A stretch of DNA of 64,000 nt from Paenibacillus melissococcoides (GTDB taxonomy: Bacteria > Bacillota > Bacilli > Paenibacillales > Paenibacillaceae). The stretch lies in contig CALYLO010000009.1 of assembly GCA_944800085.1 (NCBI GenBank), forward strand, positions 38,501-102,500. Direction: 5' to 3'. This document shows, one piece after another, positions 10,451-19,628 of this stretch; the first letter of the stretch is position 1, and every line of letters starts with the position of its first letter. The position numbers and the translations under genes were made by a program. The notes beneath the pieces were generated by a model. That model was not told where the DNA came from and made no database searches. It saw nothing but the letters and a program-made list of their open reading frames with translations.

Positions 10451-10659
10451 CACCATCAATGCCAATAAACGTTTCAAAAATATGATTCTCCATTACGTAG
10501 AGTGGTTAGCGGACTTATTTACAGAGAGATAGTCGGGAATGTCTCCTGTTCCACCACCATAGCAACCACGAGGAAAGCTTTCAAAGAATCAAGAATTCGT
10601 AACCTTGTTTAAAGGTACAATCCTTGATGTAAAATAAAATCAGCCCTTCCGATTTCCCA
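10451..10659. other. unexplained spacer before the IS3 relic
   Basis: About 200 bp with no supportable gene, promoter or RNA. It may contain more IS-derived debris, but I cannot recognise it. Confidence 0.3.
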
Positions 10660-10917
10660 TGTTTCGGGAAGCGAAAGAAGGGATCAAAGTCTCGATGGAC
10701 GCCAACGGCCGGGCAACTAACAACAGCCAAATAGAGCGCTTCTTTCGATGGCTCAAGTATGAGTGCATCCTTCTTCAAGAATTTGAACCCTCGTGCGCTA
10801 CGTCATGGGATAGCTTGCTACGTCCAATATTACAATCAGGAGCGCCCTCACCAGTCACTTGGCGAAGCGCGTCCCGTGCAATTTTACGCCGATAACGACA
10901 AGAAAATCGCATCTTGA
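10660..10917 (+). pseudogene. IS3-family transposase (OrfB) 3' remnant
   Basis: Only the C-terminal end of an IS3-type DDE integrase is left. Frame one encodes VSMDANGRATNNSQIERFFR then WLKYECI, equivalent to the usual SMDgkGRatDNifIERfwRtLKYE with the catalytic Glu region. A frameshift near 10800 switches to a frame reading YVQYYNQERPHQSLGEARPV, the canonical IS3 terminal motif, ending at TGA 10915-10917. The N-terminal three quarters is absent. Dead copy. Confidence 0.8.
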
Positions 10918-11105
10918 ATTTCGCTGAAAGGAGGACATAGCTTATTTCTCAAAAAAACGTGTTTTGACAATGAGGAGCATTATTAATATCACAAACATGA
11001 TCCTACGCACAATGGCAAAATTTCATGAAGTCTTTAATTCTTCTGTTACGTAAAAAGGAGTATGCAGGCGTTCTGTATAGCCATGTATTCAGGTAAACAT
11101 ATCAA
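10918..11105. other. AT-rich spacer at the island's left edge
   Basis: Base composition changes sharply here from GC-rich to AT-rich. No gene is supported. Confidence 0.3.
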
Positions 11106-11735
11106 CTACAGTGAAGTCCGTTGTCTTACGTACAGGCCGTGAGTAGTACAGATAAGATTCAATAACTCTCGATCATTTTTGTTTACTACAAAAACTTTTA
11201 ATACCAAGCCATTAATCCATACCGTCATTTTTATTTTTTTAAAAACAAAACAAGAGCAGACTTTATCTTTTAAGGAGAGTTTGGTTAAAAACTCAATATC
11301 ATCAAACGTATCCAATGAAACAAATTGTTCTTGCTTTTTCTTTGTTTTTTCTAAAAGTCTATCAAAATAACTTTTCTCGGAGGGAAACTGTTCCAATAAT
11401 TGATCAATACGCTGGACAATATTACTATAAATTATAACATCGCTTAAGCCCCACAACTGTTGTACTACTTCTAAGTAACGTTCTTCGATTTTTACATATT
11501 TTTTCATCAACAACTCATTTTTTTTACATTTATCGTAAAAAATCTCTAGGGTATCACTTGCAGGATATCTAAGTACTCGCGGAAATTGATCAACAATAAA
11601 TGTTTGTGAAGGAAATAAGGCATCGGTATCCAACCACAGCAAATCTTCTTGATTCTCTTCCAGTATTTTTAGCGCTGCATGTGGATCCTCCCACAATTTG
11701 TCCGTAAGAAGAAAACCAATATTTTGTTTGTTCAT
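11106..11735 (-). CDS. hypothetical AT-rich protein, 209 aa
   Basis: I do not recognise this protein. It is 209 residues, lysine/leucine/phenylalanine-rich, with no signal peptide or membrane helix. It has a charged, coiled-coil-like centre (roughly residues 65-150, with KCKKNELLMKKYVKIEERYL and KSYFDRLLEKTKKKQEQF) and a hydrophobic C-terminal domain. AGGTGG stands 8-9 bp before the ATG, which supports translation. Codon use is strongly A/T-ended, unlike every neighbour outside 10.9-14.3 kb, so it is probably horizontally acquired. It sits next to a truncated ABC ATPase, so it may belong to a lost peptide-export or immunity cassette, but that is only a guess. Confidence 0.6.
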   Translation of the reverse strand: MNKQNIGFLLTDKLWEDPHAALKILEENQEDLLWLDTDALFPSQTFIVDQFPRVLRYPASDTLEIFYDKCKKNELLMKKYVKIEERYLEVVQQLWGLSDVIIYSNIVQRIDQLLEQFPSEKSYFDRLLEKTKKKQEQFVSLDTFDDIEFLTKLSLKDKVCSCFVFKKIKMTVWINGLVLKVFVVNKNDRELLNLICTTHGLYVRQRTSL

Positions 11736-12388
11736 ACCAAAACCACCTTTTATTTATTTTTTGCATTGTTCTCGCATTATTTCGCTAGCAGCTTAGCTGC
11801 GCGATGCTTGCCCGTACTATGTATGATTCTCTGATTGCCGCTTAGAAAGACCGTTTCTCTACTTAAATTTCACTTATTCGACATGCAGATTGAATTTCCT
11901 TTCCGCTGTTTTCCAGCCTTAATTCAACTTATATCGAACAACCTATTTCTATGGGTGTCAACTCATATAAAAATCTTACCGATCGGTAGTGATTCATTCA
12001 TCACCGTAACATTGATTTTCTCGCTTTAAATATACTCATGTTTGTTTTTTATATCTTTCGGCATCCAATATTTTGCGTTCGGAAGCATGGGGGCTTCTCA
12101 TAGAAACTTTAATCAAACTATATTTACAAATAAAGCAATATATCATGACCTATGCAGTTTAAGTAAGTAACTGGTAATCAGTGATCACGACAAACTGTTG
12201 AACATACTTCGGTAAATATCGCAAAAACCTTTTGACATTTCAGAAACACCCCCATAATCGAGAAGGATACCTTTATTTACAGGGTATATCTTCCAGATTA
12301 TAGGTGGTGCTTCCATGTCAGCGTTGCAAAACCGAGGTTCAAAGAATTAAATCACGGCGAATGTACCGGAGCACCCATTCTGAAGAGC
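11736..12388. other. AT-rich non-coding stretch containing the left end of the IS4-type element
   Basis: 650 bp without a convincing gene. Reading frames of about 60 codons lack ribosome binding sites. Transposase-like codons (frame reading KPRFKELNHGECTGAPILKS) are visible from about 12325, upstream of the first ATG. The IS left terminus therefore lies before this, perhaps near 12240. I could not identify a matching terminal inverted repeat by eye. Confidence 0.4.
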
Positions 12389-13700
12389 TTGTGGGAGCGA
12401 TTTGACTTCTCTCTGTTACTCACGGGGTCCGGCATTATGAAACGCAATGGTACTCCTTCATGGCTCATTTGCTTTCTCTATGTTGTCGGTCTCGTTTTCA
12501 ATTGCTCCTCCGTCGTTCAGATGGCACAGTTGGCCGACAAAGACGCTTTGCTTAAGGCGATGTTCCAGCCTTGGAAACTTGCGCAGTACACCTTAAGCCG
12601 CTTCTTTACGAAGGGATTCGCTTGGACGACATTCGGAAAAAAACGTGTCTCGCGCTTGCAGCAAGATCCTTTAACTGCTCTTACCGATGGGGACGTTGTG
12701 AATCTCGATGACACGCACAGCGCACATCCTTTTGCCAAAGTGATTCCGTTTCTCAGTTGGCTCTATGACCACTCCACCAAAGCCTATGTCTGGGCAACGA
12801 ATCTGGTGGTCTTGCAGGACGTTCTGAAAAGCGGATTAGAGTACCCGTTGTTTTACCGGATTTGGCACAAGCCCGAAACGAAAGGAGAAGGTCTGACTAA
12901 AATCGATTTAGCCAGGCAGATGCTGCTCATGCTGCGTGAATCCGTTACCTGCCGGTTGTGGGTAGCCATGGATCGCTGGTACCTGTGCAAGCATTTCTTT
13001 TCGTTCCTTGAAGAGAATCATTTTGATTGGGTCACCAAGGCCAAGCGCAACATGGCTTTGTTCCGTAAAATGATCGAACCTGGCACTCGTCGGGAACGTT
13101 ACGTGCCGCTGACTCCGGGCATGCTGATCCGGGAAGTCTTTAAGGAACTCACAAATCAAGCAACATCCGATCTCAGCTCCATTTCAATACCGGGCATCTA
13201 CATGAAGCGTCCATACATCACAGTGAATCGAAAAGGAAAGCAAGTGACCAAGCAACGCTATGTTCCGGTGGCTGCTGTTGCTGCTATGCGATTGAAGGAA
13301 GAAGATCTCACGGGATCGGACTCGATTCAAGCTGAACAAGAAGAAGAGCCGGCCACTTACAAAGGCGCCTATTTGTTGATCAGCAATCGCCACGATGTTC
13401 CGGAAGACGTGGTGCAAACCTATGCCAAGCGCTGGCGCATCGAAGTGTTCTTTCGCGCCGTCAAACAGGAATTAGCTTTTGAGAAATGCCATTCCGAATC
13501 TGAAGCGCATCACCACCCCCACTTCGAGCTATTGTTTGCCGCTGAAACCCTCTTGGCTGTGGCGCTCTTTGACTGAACAAAGAAAAAACGAGTGATGATG
13601 AAGGCTACACCCACGGCAAAATGGTTCGTGGCCTCTTCCACACTCGTTGTCAACAAGACTTATTGAACTGTTTTGGCCAGAGCATTATCTAATGCTTCTT
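12389..13700 (+). pseudogene. IS4-family DDE transposase, frameshifted near its 3' end
   Basis: About 395 residues in the first frame, then a stop at 13574-13576. The next frame continues immediately as NKEKTSDDEGYTHGKMVRGL then FHTRC, so one base has been lost near 13572. DDE landmarks: first Asp in VNLDDTHSAHP, second Asp in VAMDRWYLCKH, and the exact IS4 signature Y-2-R-3-E-6-K in YAKRWRIEVFFRAVK. Similarity extends upstream of the ATG, so the N-terminus may also be affected or start elsewhere. The end coordinate is approximate. It interrupts the AT-rich island and abuts the truncated ABC ATPase. Confidence 0.8.
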
Positions 13701-13782
13701 TGGGTTACACCAAAACCAGAAATCTACCAAGCTTTACCACGAACTGCATAGCTCCTGGGAAATAATATATCAATTACAAGGA

Positions 13783-14283
13783 TTGCTATTCCCATCAATA
13801 TTAAAAGGAAAAGATGTATTTAGGTTTTATTTACACTCAGATTACAAAAATAAGAGAAAACTTCTGGACGAACCTTACATAGATGAATTCATGTCCTCGT
13901 CGGAAAAAGAACTAATGGAACATGTTTGGAATACGAGATTCGGTCATTTGTCTGTTGGAGAAAGACGATACCTTTGTATATTAGCTACAACTCTAATGAA
14001 AAGAAAACTTTATTTATTTGATGAACCTACATCAGGGGTTGATCCAGAGGCAAGAATTCATATTTTAAAAAGAATAGAAAAGTTATTAACCACGGATACT
14101 ATAGTTCTGCTATCAACCCATACGCTACACGAATTTGAAGATATCAATTGTAAAATTCACCTACTTCATCAAGGGCGGATAAAGTTCCAAGGTTCCTATG
14201 CTGAATTTGTTGAAAGTACTCAAAATCATAATCCTGATATAGCGTTTTATAAAAATGTTCAACCTCTTGACAGTCCCGGATGA
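13783..14283 (+). pseudogene. ABC transporter ATPase, 5'-truncated by the IS
   Basis: Only the C-terminal half of an ABC ATPase is left. There is a degenerate signature region (FGHLSVGERRYLCILA), Walker B with D-loop (LYLFDEPTSGVDPEA) and H-loop (VLLSTHTLHEFED). Walker A and the Q-loop are missing. The frame is open upstream of 13783 into the IS border, so the listed start is not a real initiation site. The family resembles bacteriocin/antibiotic-type exporters. AT-rich like the 209-aa gene, so likely from the same acquired cassette. The reading frame also runs into host-like GC-rich sequence just before its stop. Confidence 0.75.
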
Positions 14284-14335
14284 TGCGGCAGCCATGAACG
14301 TTTTTGCGAAACATAACGGCAGCGGCAAACAGATT

Positions 14336-14374
14336 AAAAAGCGAGTCTCGGCATGTCCGACGGCTCGTTTTTTT
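14336..14374 (+). terminator. intrinsic terminator at the island's right edge
   Basis: GCGAG...CGG-loop-CCG...CTCGT hairpin followed by seven T. GC-rich host composition resumes around it. Confidence 0.6.
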
Positions 14375-14681
14375 GACATAATATTTGCCCCAAATTAATA
14401 AAGAAATTTTTACGTTTTTGAACGATACCGGTTGACGCTGGCGAATCACCCGATATATAATGTGCACAAGCATAAAAGAAAGCCCTTACATGGGCGATTG
14501 TCGGATACTGGCAATCTGTTTGTCCGCAAGTTGTTTGTGCAAATTTGCGCAAGGATATTATGCGCAAACGCGATAAGAACGCTGCCTCGAGTTATAGCCT
14601 GTCATTGATCCGTTTCATTGCGCTGATGCGCGAAATCTTATTTTCCAGAGGTTGAATACTCCAAGGTGAAAAGGGGACAGA
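14375..14681 (+). promoter_or_regulatory. promoter and dyad upstream of the Gfo/ABC locus
   Basis: TTGACG (14432-14437) and TATAAT (14456-14461) are 18 bp apart, a good sigma-A promoter. An earlier TTGACA/TAATAA pair occurs at about 14375-14403. Downstream, TTTGCGCA-N9-TGCGCAAA (14544-14568) is a perfect 8-bp-arm dyad in the leader. It could be an operator or an RNA hairpin. No local regulator is encoded. Confidence 0.55.
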
Positions 14682-15851
14682 ATGATGCAGCAAGTACGCA
14701 TAGGAATGATCGGAGCCCGCGGACGGGGCGGGATTGCGAAGTATTGGCACAAGCCGGACGGCCGTTCCGTCGTCGTCGGCGCGGCGGATATTTATCCGGA
14801 GAAGCTGGAGGAATTCCAGCAGGAGATTAACCCGGATGCCTTCGTGACGACTGATTACCGCGAATTGCTGGCGCGGGACGATATTGATGCCATCGCGGTC
14901 ACTTCGCCCGATTATTGCCATGAAGAGCATGCGGTGGCTGCGCTGAAGGCCGGCAAGCATGTCTTTTGCGAGAAGCCGCTCGCGATCACCGTCGACAGCT
15001 GCGACAACATCCTCAAGGCGTGGCAGGAATCCGGCAAGAAGCTGATGGTCGGCTTCAATATGCGGTATATGAATATGTACCGGACGATGAAGGAGATTGT
15101 CGATTCCGGCGTTATCGGCGAGATCAAGGCGGTATGGGTGCGCCACTTCGTCGGCTGGGGAGGCTACTTTTACTTCCATGACTGGCACGCGAACTCCGCC
15201 AATTCGACCGGACTGCTTCTGCAAAAGGGCTCTCATGATATCGACATCATTCATTGGATTACCGGGCGCTATGCGACGAAGGTGTCGGCCTTTGGCGGTC
15301 TCGATTTCTACGGCGGCGACAAGCCGAACGATCTGACTTGCCCGGCATGCGATGAGCGGGAGACGTGCACGGAGGTCAGCCCGGGCCGCCTGATCGAATG
15401 CGCCTTCCGCGAGGAAGTGAATGTGGAAGACAATAATGTGGTCATTATGGAGCTGGAAGGCGGCATTAAGGCATCGTATTTGCAATGTCATTTCACGCCG
15501 GACTATCAGCGCAATTATACATTCATCGGAACCGAAGGGCGGATGGAGAACAACGAGCTGGAGAACAAGGTCTACGTGTGGACCCGCCGCTCGAACAATC
15601 CGCGCGAGCTGTCCAACCGGGTGTACGAGATTAAGGAAGCGAAGGGCTCCCACGGCGGCGCCGATCCGAATATTTGCAAGGACTTCGTAGATATGATTCT
15701 CGACGGCAAAATGCCGGTCGCGACGCCGCTGGCGGGCCGCATGAGCGTGGCTGTAGGCTGTGCAGCGACGGAATCGCTGCGCGGCGGCGGAGGCGTGGTG
15801 CAGGTCTCTCCGGCGCCGGATGCGGCCGTTCTCCAGGGAAGCGGCAACTGA
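14682..15851 (+). CDS. Gfo/Idh/MocA-family oxidoreductase
   Basis: 389 residues. N-terminal Rossmann domain begins RIGMIGARGRGGIAKYW. The catalytic-lysine motif CEKPLAITVDSC lies near residue 100. The C-terminal Gfo/Idh domain contains a cysteine-rich stretch CPACDERETC near residue 222, seen in a subset of the family and possibly metal-binding. AAAGGGGACAG precedes two adjacent ATGs (14682, 14685). It is followed by a sugar ABC importer on the same strand, so it probably oxidises the imported sugar or cyclitol. The substrate is unknown. Confidence 0.88.
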   Translation: MMQQVRIGMIGARGRGGIAKYWHKPDGRSVVVGAADIYPEKLEEFQQEINPDAFVTTDYRELLARDDIDAIAVTSPDYCHEEHAVAALKAGKHVFCEKPLAITVDSCDNILKAWQESGKKLMVGFNMRYMNMYRTMKEIVDSGVIGEIKAVWVRHFVGWGGYFYFHDWHANSANSTGLLLQKGSHDIDIIHWITGRYATKVSAFGGLDFYGGDKPNDLTCPACDERETCTEVSPGRLIECAFREEVNVEDNNVVIMELEGGIKASYLQCHFTPDYQRNYTFIGTEGRMENNELENKVYVWTRRSNNPRELSNRVYEIKEAKGSHGGADPNICKDFVDMILDGKMPVATPLAGRMSVAVGCAATESLRGGGGVVQVSPAPDAAVLQGSGN

Positions 15852-15939
15852 TACCCAAGAAGGAAGCAGGTTCTCGCATCTCCTGCGGCGGATATTTTTG
15901 CGGCATGGGGAGACGGGAACCAACACCTTACCTTTGATC

Positions 15940-15966
15940 TTGTTAAAAAATTACAAAAAGTATAAT
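15940..15966 (+). promoter_or_regulatory. possible internal promoter before the ABC genes
   Basis: TTGTTA (15940-15945) and TATAAT (15961-15966) with a short 15-bp spacer. It would place transcription start near 15973, between the dehydrogenase and the permease. Confidence 0.4.
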
Positions 15967-16009
15967 TGATGTATTTAAATTGAAACGGCCAAGAGAAGGC
16001 CTGCAGTCA

Positions 16010-16999
16010 ATGGGGAGAGAAAGGAGAGTGAATGAAGAGTTGAGCAAAGCGGGGGTTACAACGGAAAGCTTCCCGGCGGTTCGGGCGCGCAGATCTTCCC
16101 GGGTCTGGCGCTCGATCAAGCGCAACTGGCAATTGTATGCGCTGATTACGCCGGTCGTTGTCTACTATATCGTCTTTCATTATTTGCCGATGTACGGCGT
16201 CCAGATCGCGTTCAAAGACTTCATCGCTTCCAAAGGAATCTGGGACAGTCCTTGGGTGGGCTTCAAGCATTTCGAACGGTTTTTCAGCAGCTATTTCTTC
16301 GAACGGATTATTGTGAATACGCTTACAATCAGTCTGTATACGCTGCTGGTCAGCTTTCCGATTCCGATATTGCTGGCCTTGATGCTGAATGAAGCGAAGG
16401 CGCAATGGTTCAAGAAGACCGTGCAGACGATTACGTACGCGCCGCATTTTCTGTCTGTCGTCGTCGTGGTCGGCATGCTGTTTATTTTCCTGAACCCGAG
16501 CACGGGCATCGTCAACCATCTGATTGTCGCCTTGGGCGGAGAGCCGATCGCCTTCATGACGGATGCGAATTGGTTCAAGACGCTGTATGTGCTGTCGGAT
16601 GTGTGGCAGACGATGGGCTGGAGCTCGATCATTTATTTGGCGGCTTTGTCCGGCGTCGATCACCAACTGCATGAAGCGGCGACGATTGACGGCGCGAGCA
16701 AGCTGCAGCGCATCTGGCACATCAATATTCCGACGATTGCCCCGACGATTATTATTTTGCTTATCCTCAATCTGGGGACGGTCATGGCGGTGGGCTTCGA
16801 GAAAATTTTCCTGATGCAGAACAATCTGAATCTCGCCAGCTCGGATGTCATCTCCACCTATGTGTACCGCAGCGGGATACTGGATGCCCAGTACAGCTTC
16901 TCCGCCGCTGTCGGATTATTCAATTCGGTCGTGAACTTCGCGCTCTTGATTCTCGTGAACTCGATCGCAAGACGCGTTAGCACGACGAGCCTATGGTAA
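16010..16999 (+). CDS. sugar ABC transporter permease (LplB type)
   Basis: About 329 residues with six predicted membrane helices. A cytoplasmic N-terminal tail precedes NWQLYALITPVVVYYIVFHY. The EAA loop is LHEAATIDGASKLQRIWHIN near residue 230. This is the first permease of the LplB/YtcP pair that moves oligosaccharides or polysaccharide fragments with a long lipoprotein binding protein. The frame is open from a TTG at 15980. I choose ATG 16010 because AGAAGG is suitably spaced and 15980 would fall too close to the predicted transcription start, but GTG 16028 is also possible. The ATPase is not encoded here. Such systems usually share MsmX. Confidence 0.88.
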   Translation: MGRERRVNEELSKAGVTTESFPAVRARRSSRVWRSIKRNWQLYALITPVVVYYIVFHYLPMYGVQIAFKDFIASKGIWDSPWVGFKHFERFFSSYFFERIIVNTLTISLYTLLVSFPIPILLALMLNEAKAQWFKKTVQTITYAPHFLSVVVVVGMLFIFLNPSTGIVNHLIVALGGEPIAFMTDANWFKTLYVLSDVWQTMGWSSIIYLAALSGVDHQLHEAATIDGASKLQRIWHINIPTIAPTIIILLILNLGTVMAVGFEKIFLMQNNLNLASSDVISTYVYRSGILDAQYSFSAAVGLFNSVVNFALLILVNSIARRVSTTSLW

Positions 17000-17012
17000 G
17001 GAGGGGGTTGCC

Positions 17013-17897
17013 ATGATCGATCGCTCTATCGGAGACCGTATCTTCGATGCCGTCAATTACGTCCTGTTAACGCTGATCATGCTCATTGTGCTCTATCCAC
17101 TGCTCTTTGTCCTGAGCGCCTCCGTCAGCAACCCGGAGACGGTGCTGCGCGGCGAGATGTGGCTGATTCCGAAGCAGATCAACTTCGACGCATACGCCAA
17201 AATTTTTCAGAATAAAGACATTCTCCTTGGTTACGGCAACACGATTCTATACACCCTTCTCGGCACGGCCATCAATCTCATCATGACGATATGCGCGGCG
17301 TATCCGCTCGCCCGCAAAGACTTCCTCGCCCGGGGGCTGATTACCGGCATGATCGTATTCACCATGTTCTTCGGCGGAGGGCTCATTCCTACTTATTTGC
17401 TCATCAAAAACTTGAATATGCTCGACACGCTGTGGGTGATGGTGATTCCGAACGCCGTCGCGGTCTGGAACATCATCATTATGCGCACCTTCTTCCAGCA
17501 ATCGATTCCGGGCGAGATTCAGGAGGCGGCCATGATTGACGGATGCAGCCATATGCAGACGCTGCTGCGAATCGTTCTGCCCCTGTCGATGCCGATTATC
17601 GCCGTCATGGTGCTATTCTACGCGGTAGGCCACTGGAATTCTTATTTCAACGCGCTGATTTACTTGTCCAGCAAGGACAAATTCCCGCTGCAGCTCATTC
17701 TCCGCGAGATTCTGATTCAGAGCGATTCGGGCGACATGATCAAGCTGACGTCGGAATCGGCTGTGAAGATGAAGATGAGTGTAGAGGGATTGAAATATGC
17801 GGTGCTGGTCGTGGCGAATTTGCCGATGCTCGTCCTATATCCATTCCTGCAACGCTATTTTGTCAAAGGCATCATGATTGGAGCTCTGAAAGGGTAA
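17013..17897 (+). CDS. sugar ABC transporter permease (YtcP type)
   Basis: 294 residues, six membrane helices, second permease of the pair. EAA motif EIQEAAMIDGCSHMQTLLRI near residue 175. It starts 13 bp after the upstream permease with AAGGAGGGGG before the ATG, so translation is tightly linked. Confidence 0.9.
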   Translation: MIDRSIGDRIFDAVNYVLLTLIMLIVLYPLLFVLSASVSNPETVLRGEMWLIPKQINFDAYAKIFQNKDILLGYGNTILYTLLGTAINLIMTICAAYPLARKDFLARGLITGMIVFTMFFGGGLIPTYLLIKNLNMLDTLWVMVIPNAVAVWNIIIMRTFFQQSIPGEIQEAAMIDGCSHMQTLLRIVLPLSMPIIAVMVLFYAVGHWNSYFNALIYLSSKDKFPLQLILREILIQSDSGDMIKLTSESAVKMKMSVEGLKYAVLVVANLPMLVLYPFLQRYFVKGIMIGALKG

Positions 17898-17940
17898 GCG
17901 ACTAAAAGTGATAGACCAATAGCAAAAGGGGGAAGTGTAA

Positions 17941-19572
17941 GTGAGATCAAAAAAATGGCTGATGACGACGATGAGCGTGCTGCTGAGCTTCTCGCTGCTG
18001 ATTACGGCATGCGGGGGAAGCGGCGGCGGAGGGGGAGCCGATGCCGGCGGCAGCGATGAGCGGCTCGCCAAGATGAACAAGGAAGGGATGCCGATCGCCA
18101 AGGAAAAGATGACGATGTCCGGCTTCGCCGCGAAGTTCTATGCTTCGGCGGACTGGAGCAAGCTGATGCTCTGGGAAGAATACGAGAAGATGACCAATAT
18201 TCATATCGATTGGGAGACCGTGCAGGTCGACAGCTTGAAGGAGAAGCGCAACATCAAGCTGGCCGGCGGCGATTATCCCGAGATTTTCTTCGCCTCCGCC
18301 TTCGCCAAGAGCGATCTGATCAGGTACGGAAGCCAGGGCACCTTCCTGCGGCTGAACGAGCTGATCGACGAGCATGCTCCGAATTTCAAGGCGTTGATGG
18401 ACAAATACCCGATCGTGAAGCAGGGCATTACGATGCCGGACGGAAGCATTTACGGACTGCCGACCGTGTTCGATCCGGACTTCAAGTCGCTGTTCTACGG
18501 GACGCCGTGGATGAAGAAGGAATGGCTCGACAAGCTGGGGCTGAAGCCGCCGACCAATCTGGAGGAGCTGCATACGGTGCTGAAGGCGATCAAGGACGGC
18601 GACCCGAACGGCAACGGAAAGAAGGATGAGATCCCGTGGGGTTCCCGGGGCGTCTGGATCATGATCAACTTCCTGAAGGGCTCGTTCGGGCTGAACAAGA
18701 ACGGGACGGCGAATCCGAACGTCGACCTCGATCCGGAGACCGGCAAGCTCCGGTTCGTGCCGGCGACGAAGCAGTACAAGGAGCTGCTGCAATATGTCGC
18801 GAAGCTGGGCGCCGACGGGCTGTTCGATCCGGAGACGTTCACGATGAAGGACACCGACCTTACATCCAAGGCGACGGCCGGCGTGTACGGGTTCCTGGAC
18901 GGCGTCAATCCGGAGGCCGTCTACAATCAGGAGGGCTATGTCGGCATGCCGGTGCTGGAAGGCCCTTACGGCGACAAGACCGCGACCAACATCGGATCGC
19001 CGCTCGGCAATATCGGCATGTTCGTGCTGACGGACAAAGCGAAAAATCCGGAAGCCGCCATACGCTGGATGGATCATTTCTACAGCGATGAAGGGGTCAA
19101 AATGTTCTTCATGGGCTTCGAAGGCGTGACGTACAAAGTGAATGACAAGGGCGAATACGAGTATCTGGATGCGATCACGAACCATCCGGACGGCTTGAAC
19201 CTGGATCAGGCGGTCAGCCAGTATCTTACCTGGCCGGGCGGATATTATCCGGGCATGGTGATGCAGAAGTACTTCAAGGGGGCGGAAGGGCTGCCTTCAT
19301 CGGTCAAGAACGCCGAGGAGGCGGAGCCGCGCTCGATTCCGATGAGCGAGGTCTGGCCGGCCTTCAACTTCACGCCGGAGGAGCAGGATGAGCTGACGAC
19401 CATTCAGACGGATATTCATACGTATGTTGATGAGATGCGCGACAAGTTCGCTTCGGGCGCGGTCGGATTCGACCAATGGGACAATTATGTGCAGCAGTTG
19501 GAGAAGATGAATCTGAAGCGTTACCTGGAGATTTACCAAGCGGCCTATGAGCGTTATCTGAAATCGAAATAA
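17941..19572 (+). CDS. extracellular solute-binding lipoprotein
   Basis: 543 residues. GTG start after AAAGGGGGAAGTG. Signal peptide with lipobox LITAC, then a glycine-rich linker (GGSGGGGGADAGG) that tethers the protein to the membrane. The type 1 solute-binding fold of the LplA/YtcQ class follows. Length and the WETVQVDSLKEKRNIKLAGG region fit oligosaccharide binders. Full length and intact, in contrast to the broken paralogue at 23.8 kb. Confidence 0.9.
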   Translation: MRSKKWLMTTMSVLLSFSLLITACGGSGGGGGADAGGSDERLAKMNKEGMPIAKEKMTMSGFAAKFYASADWSKLMLWEEYEKMTNIHIDWETVQVDSLKEKRNIKLAGGDYPEIFFASAFAKSDLIRYGSQGTFLRLNELIDEHAPNFKALMDKYPIVKQGITMPDGSIYGLPTVFDPDFKSLFYGTPWMKKEWLDKLGLKPPTNLEELHTVLKAIKDGDPNGNGKKDEIPWGSRGVWIMINFLKGSFGLNKNGTANPNVDLDPETGKLRFVPATKQYKELLQYVAKLGADGLFDPETFTMKDTDLTSKATAGVYGFLDGVNPEAVYNQEGYVGMPVLEGPYGDKTATNIGSPLGNIGMFVLTDKAKNPEAAIRWMDHFYSDEGVKMFFMGFEGVTYKVNDKGEYEYLDAITNHPDGLNLDQAVSQYLTWPGGYYPGMVMQKYFKGAEGLPSSVKNAEEAEPRSIPMSEVWPAFNFTPEEQDELTTIQTDIHTYVDEMRDKFASGAVGFDQWDNYVQQLEKMNLKRYLEIYQAAYERYLKSK

Positions 19573-19575
19573 ACG

Positions 19576-19617
19576 CCAGCAGCCCCGCGCCGAGCAGTCG
19601 GCCGCGGGGCTTGCTGG
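19576..19617. terminator. strong bidirectional hairpin between convergent genes
   Basis: CCAGCAGCCCCGCG pairs with CGCGGGGCTTGCTGG across a short loop with one bulge. There is no long T tract, so termination efficiency is uncertain. It separates the binding protein from the convergent hydrolase. Confidence 0.6.
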
Positions 19618-19628
19618 TCTGGCCGCGA

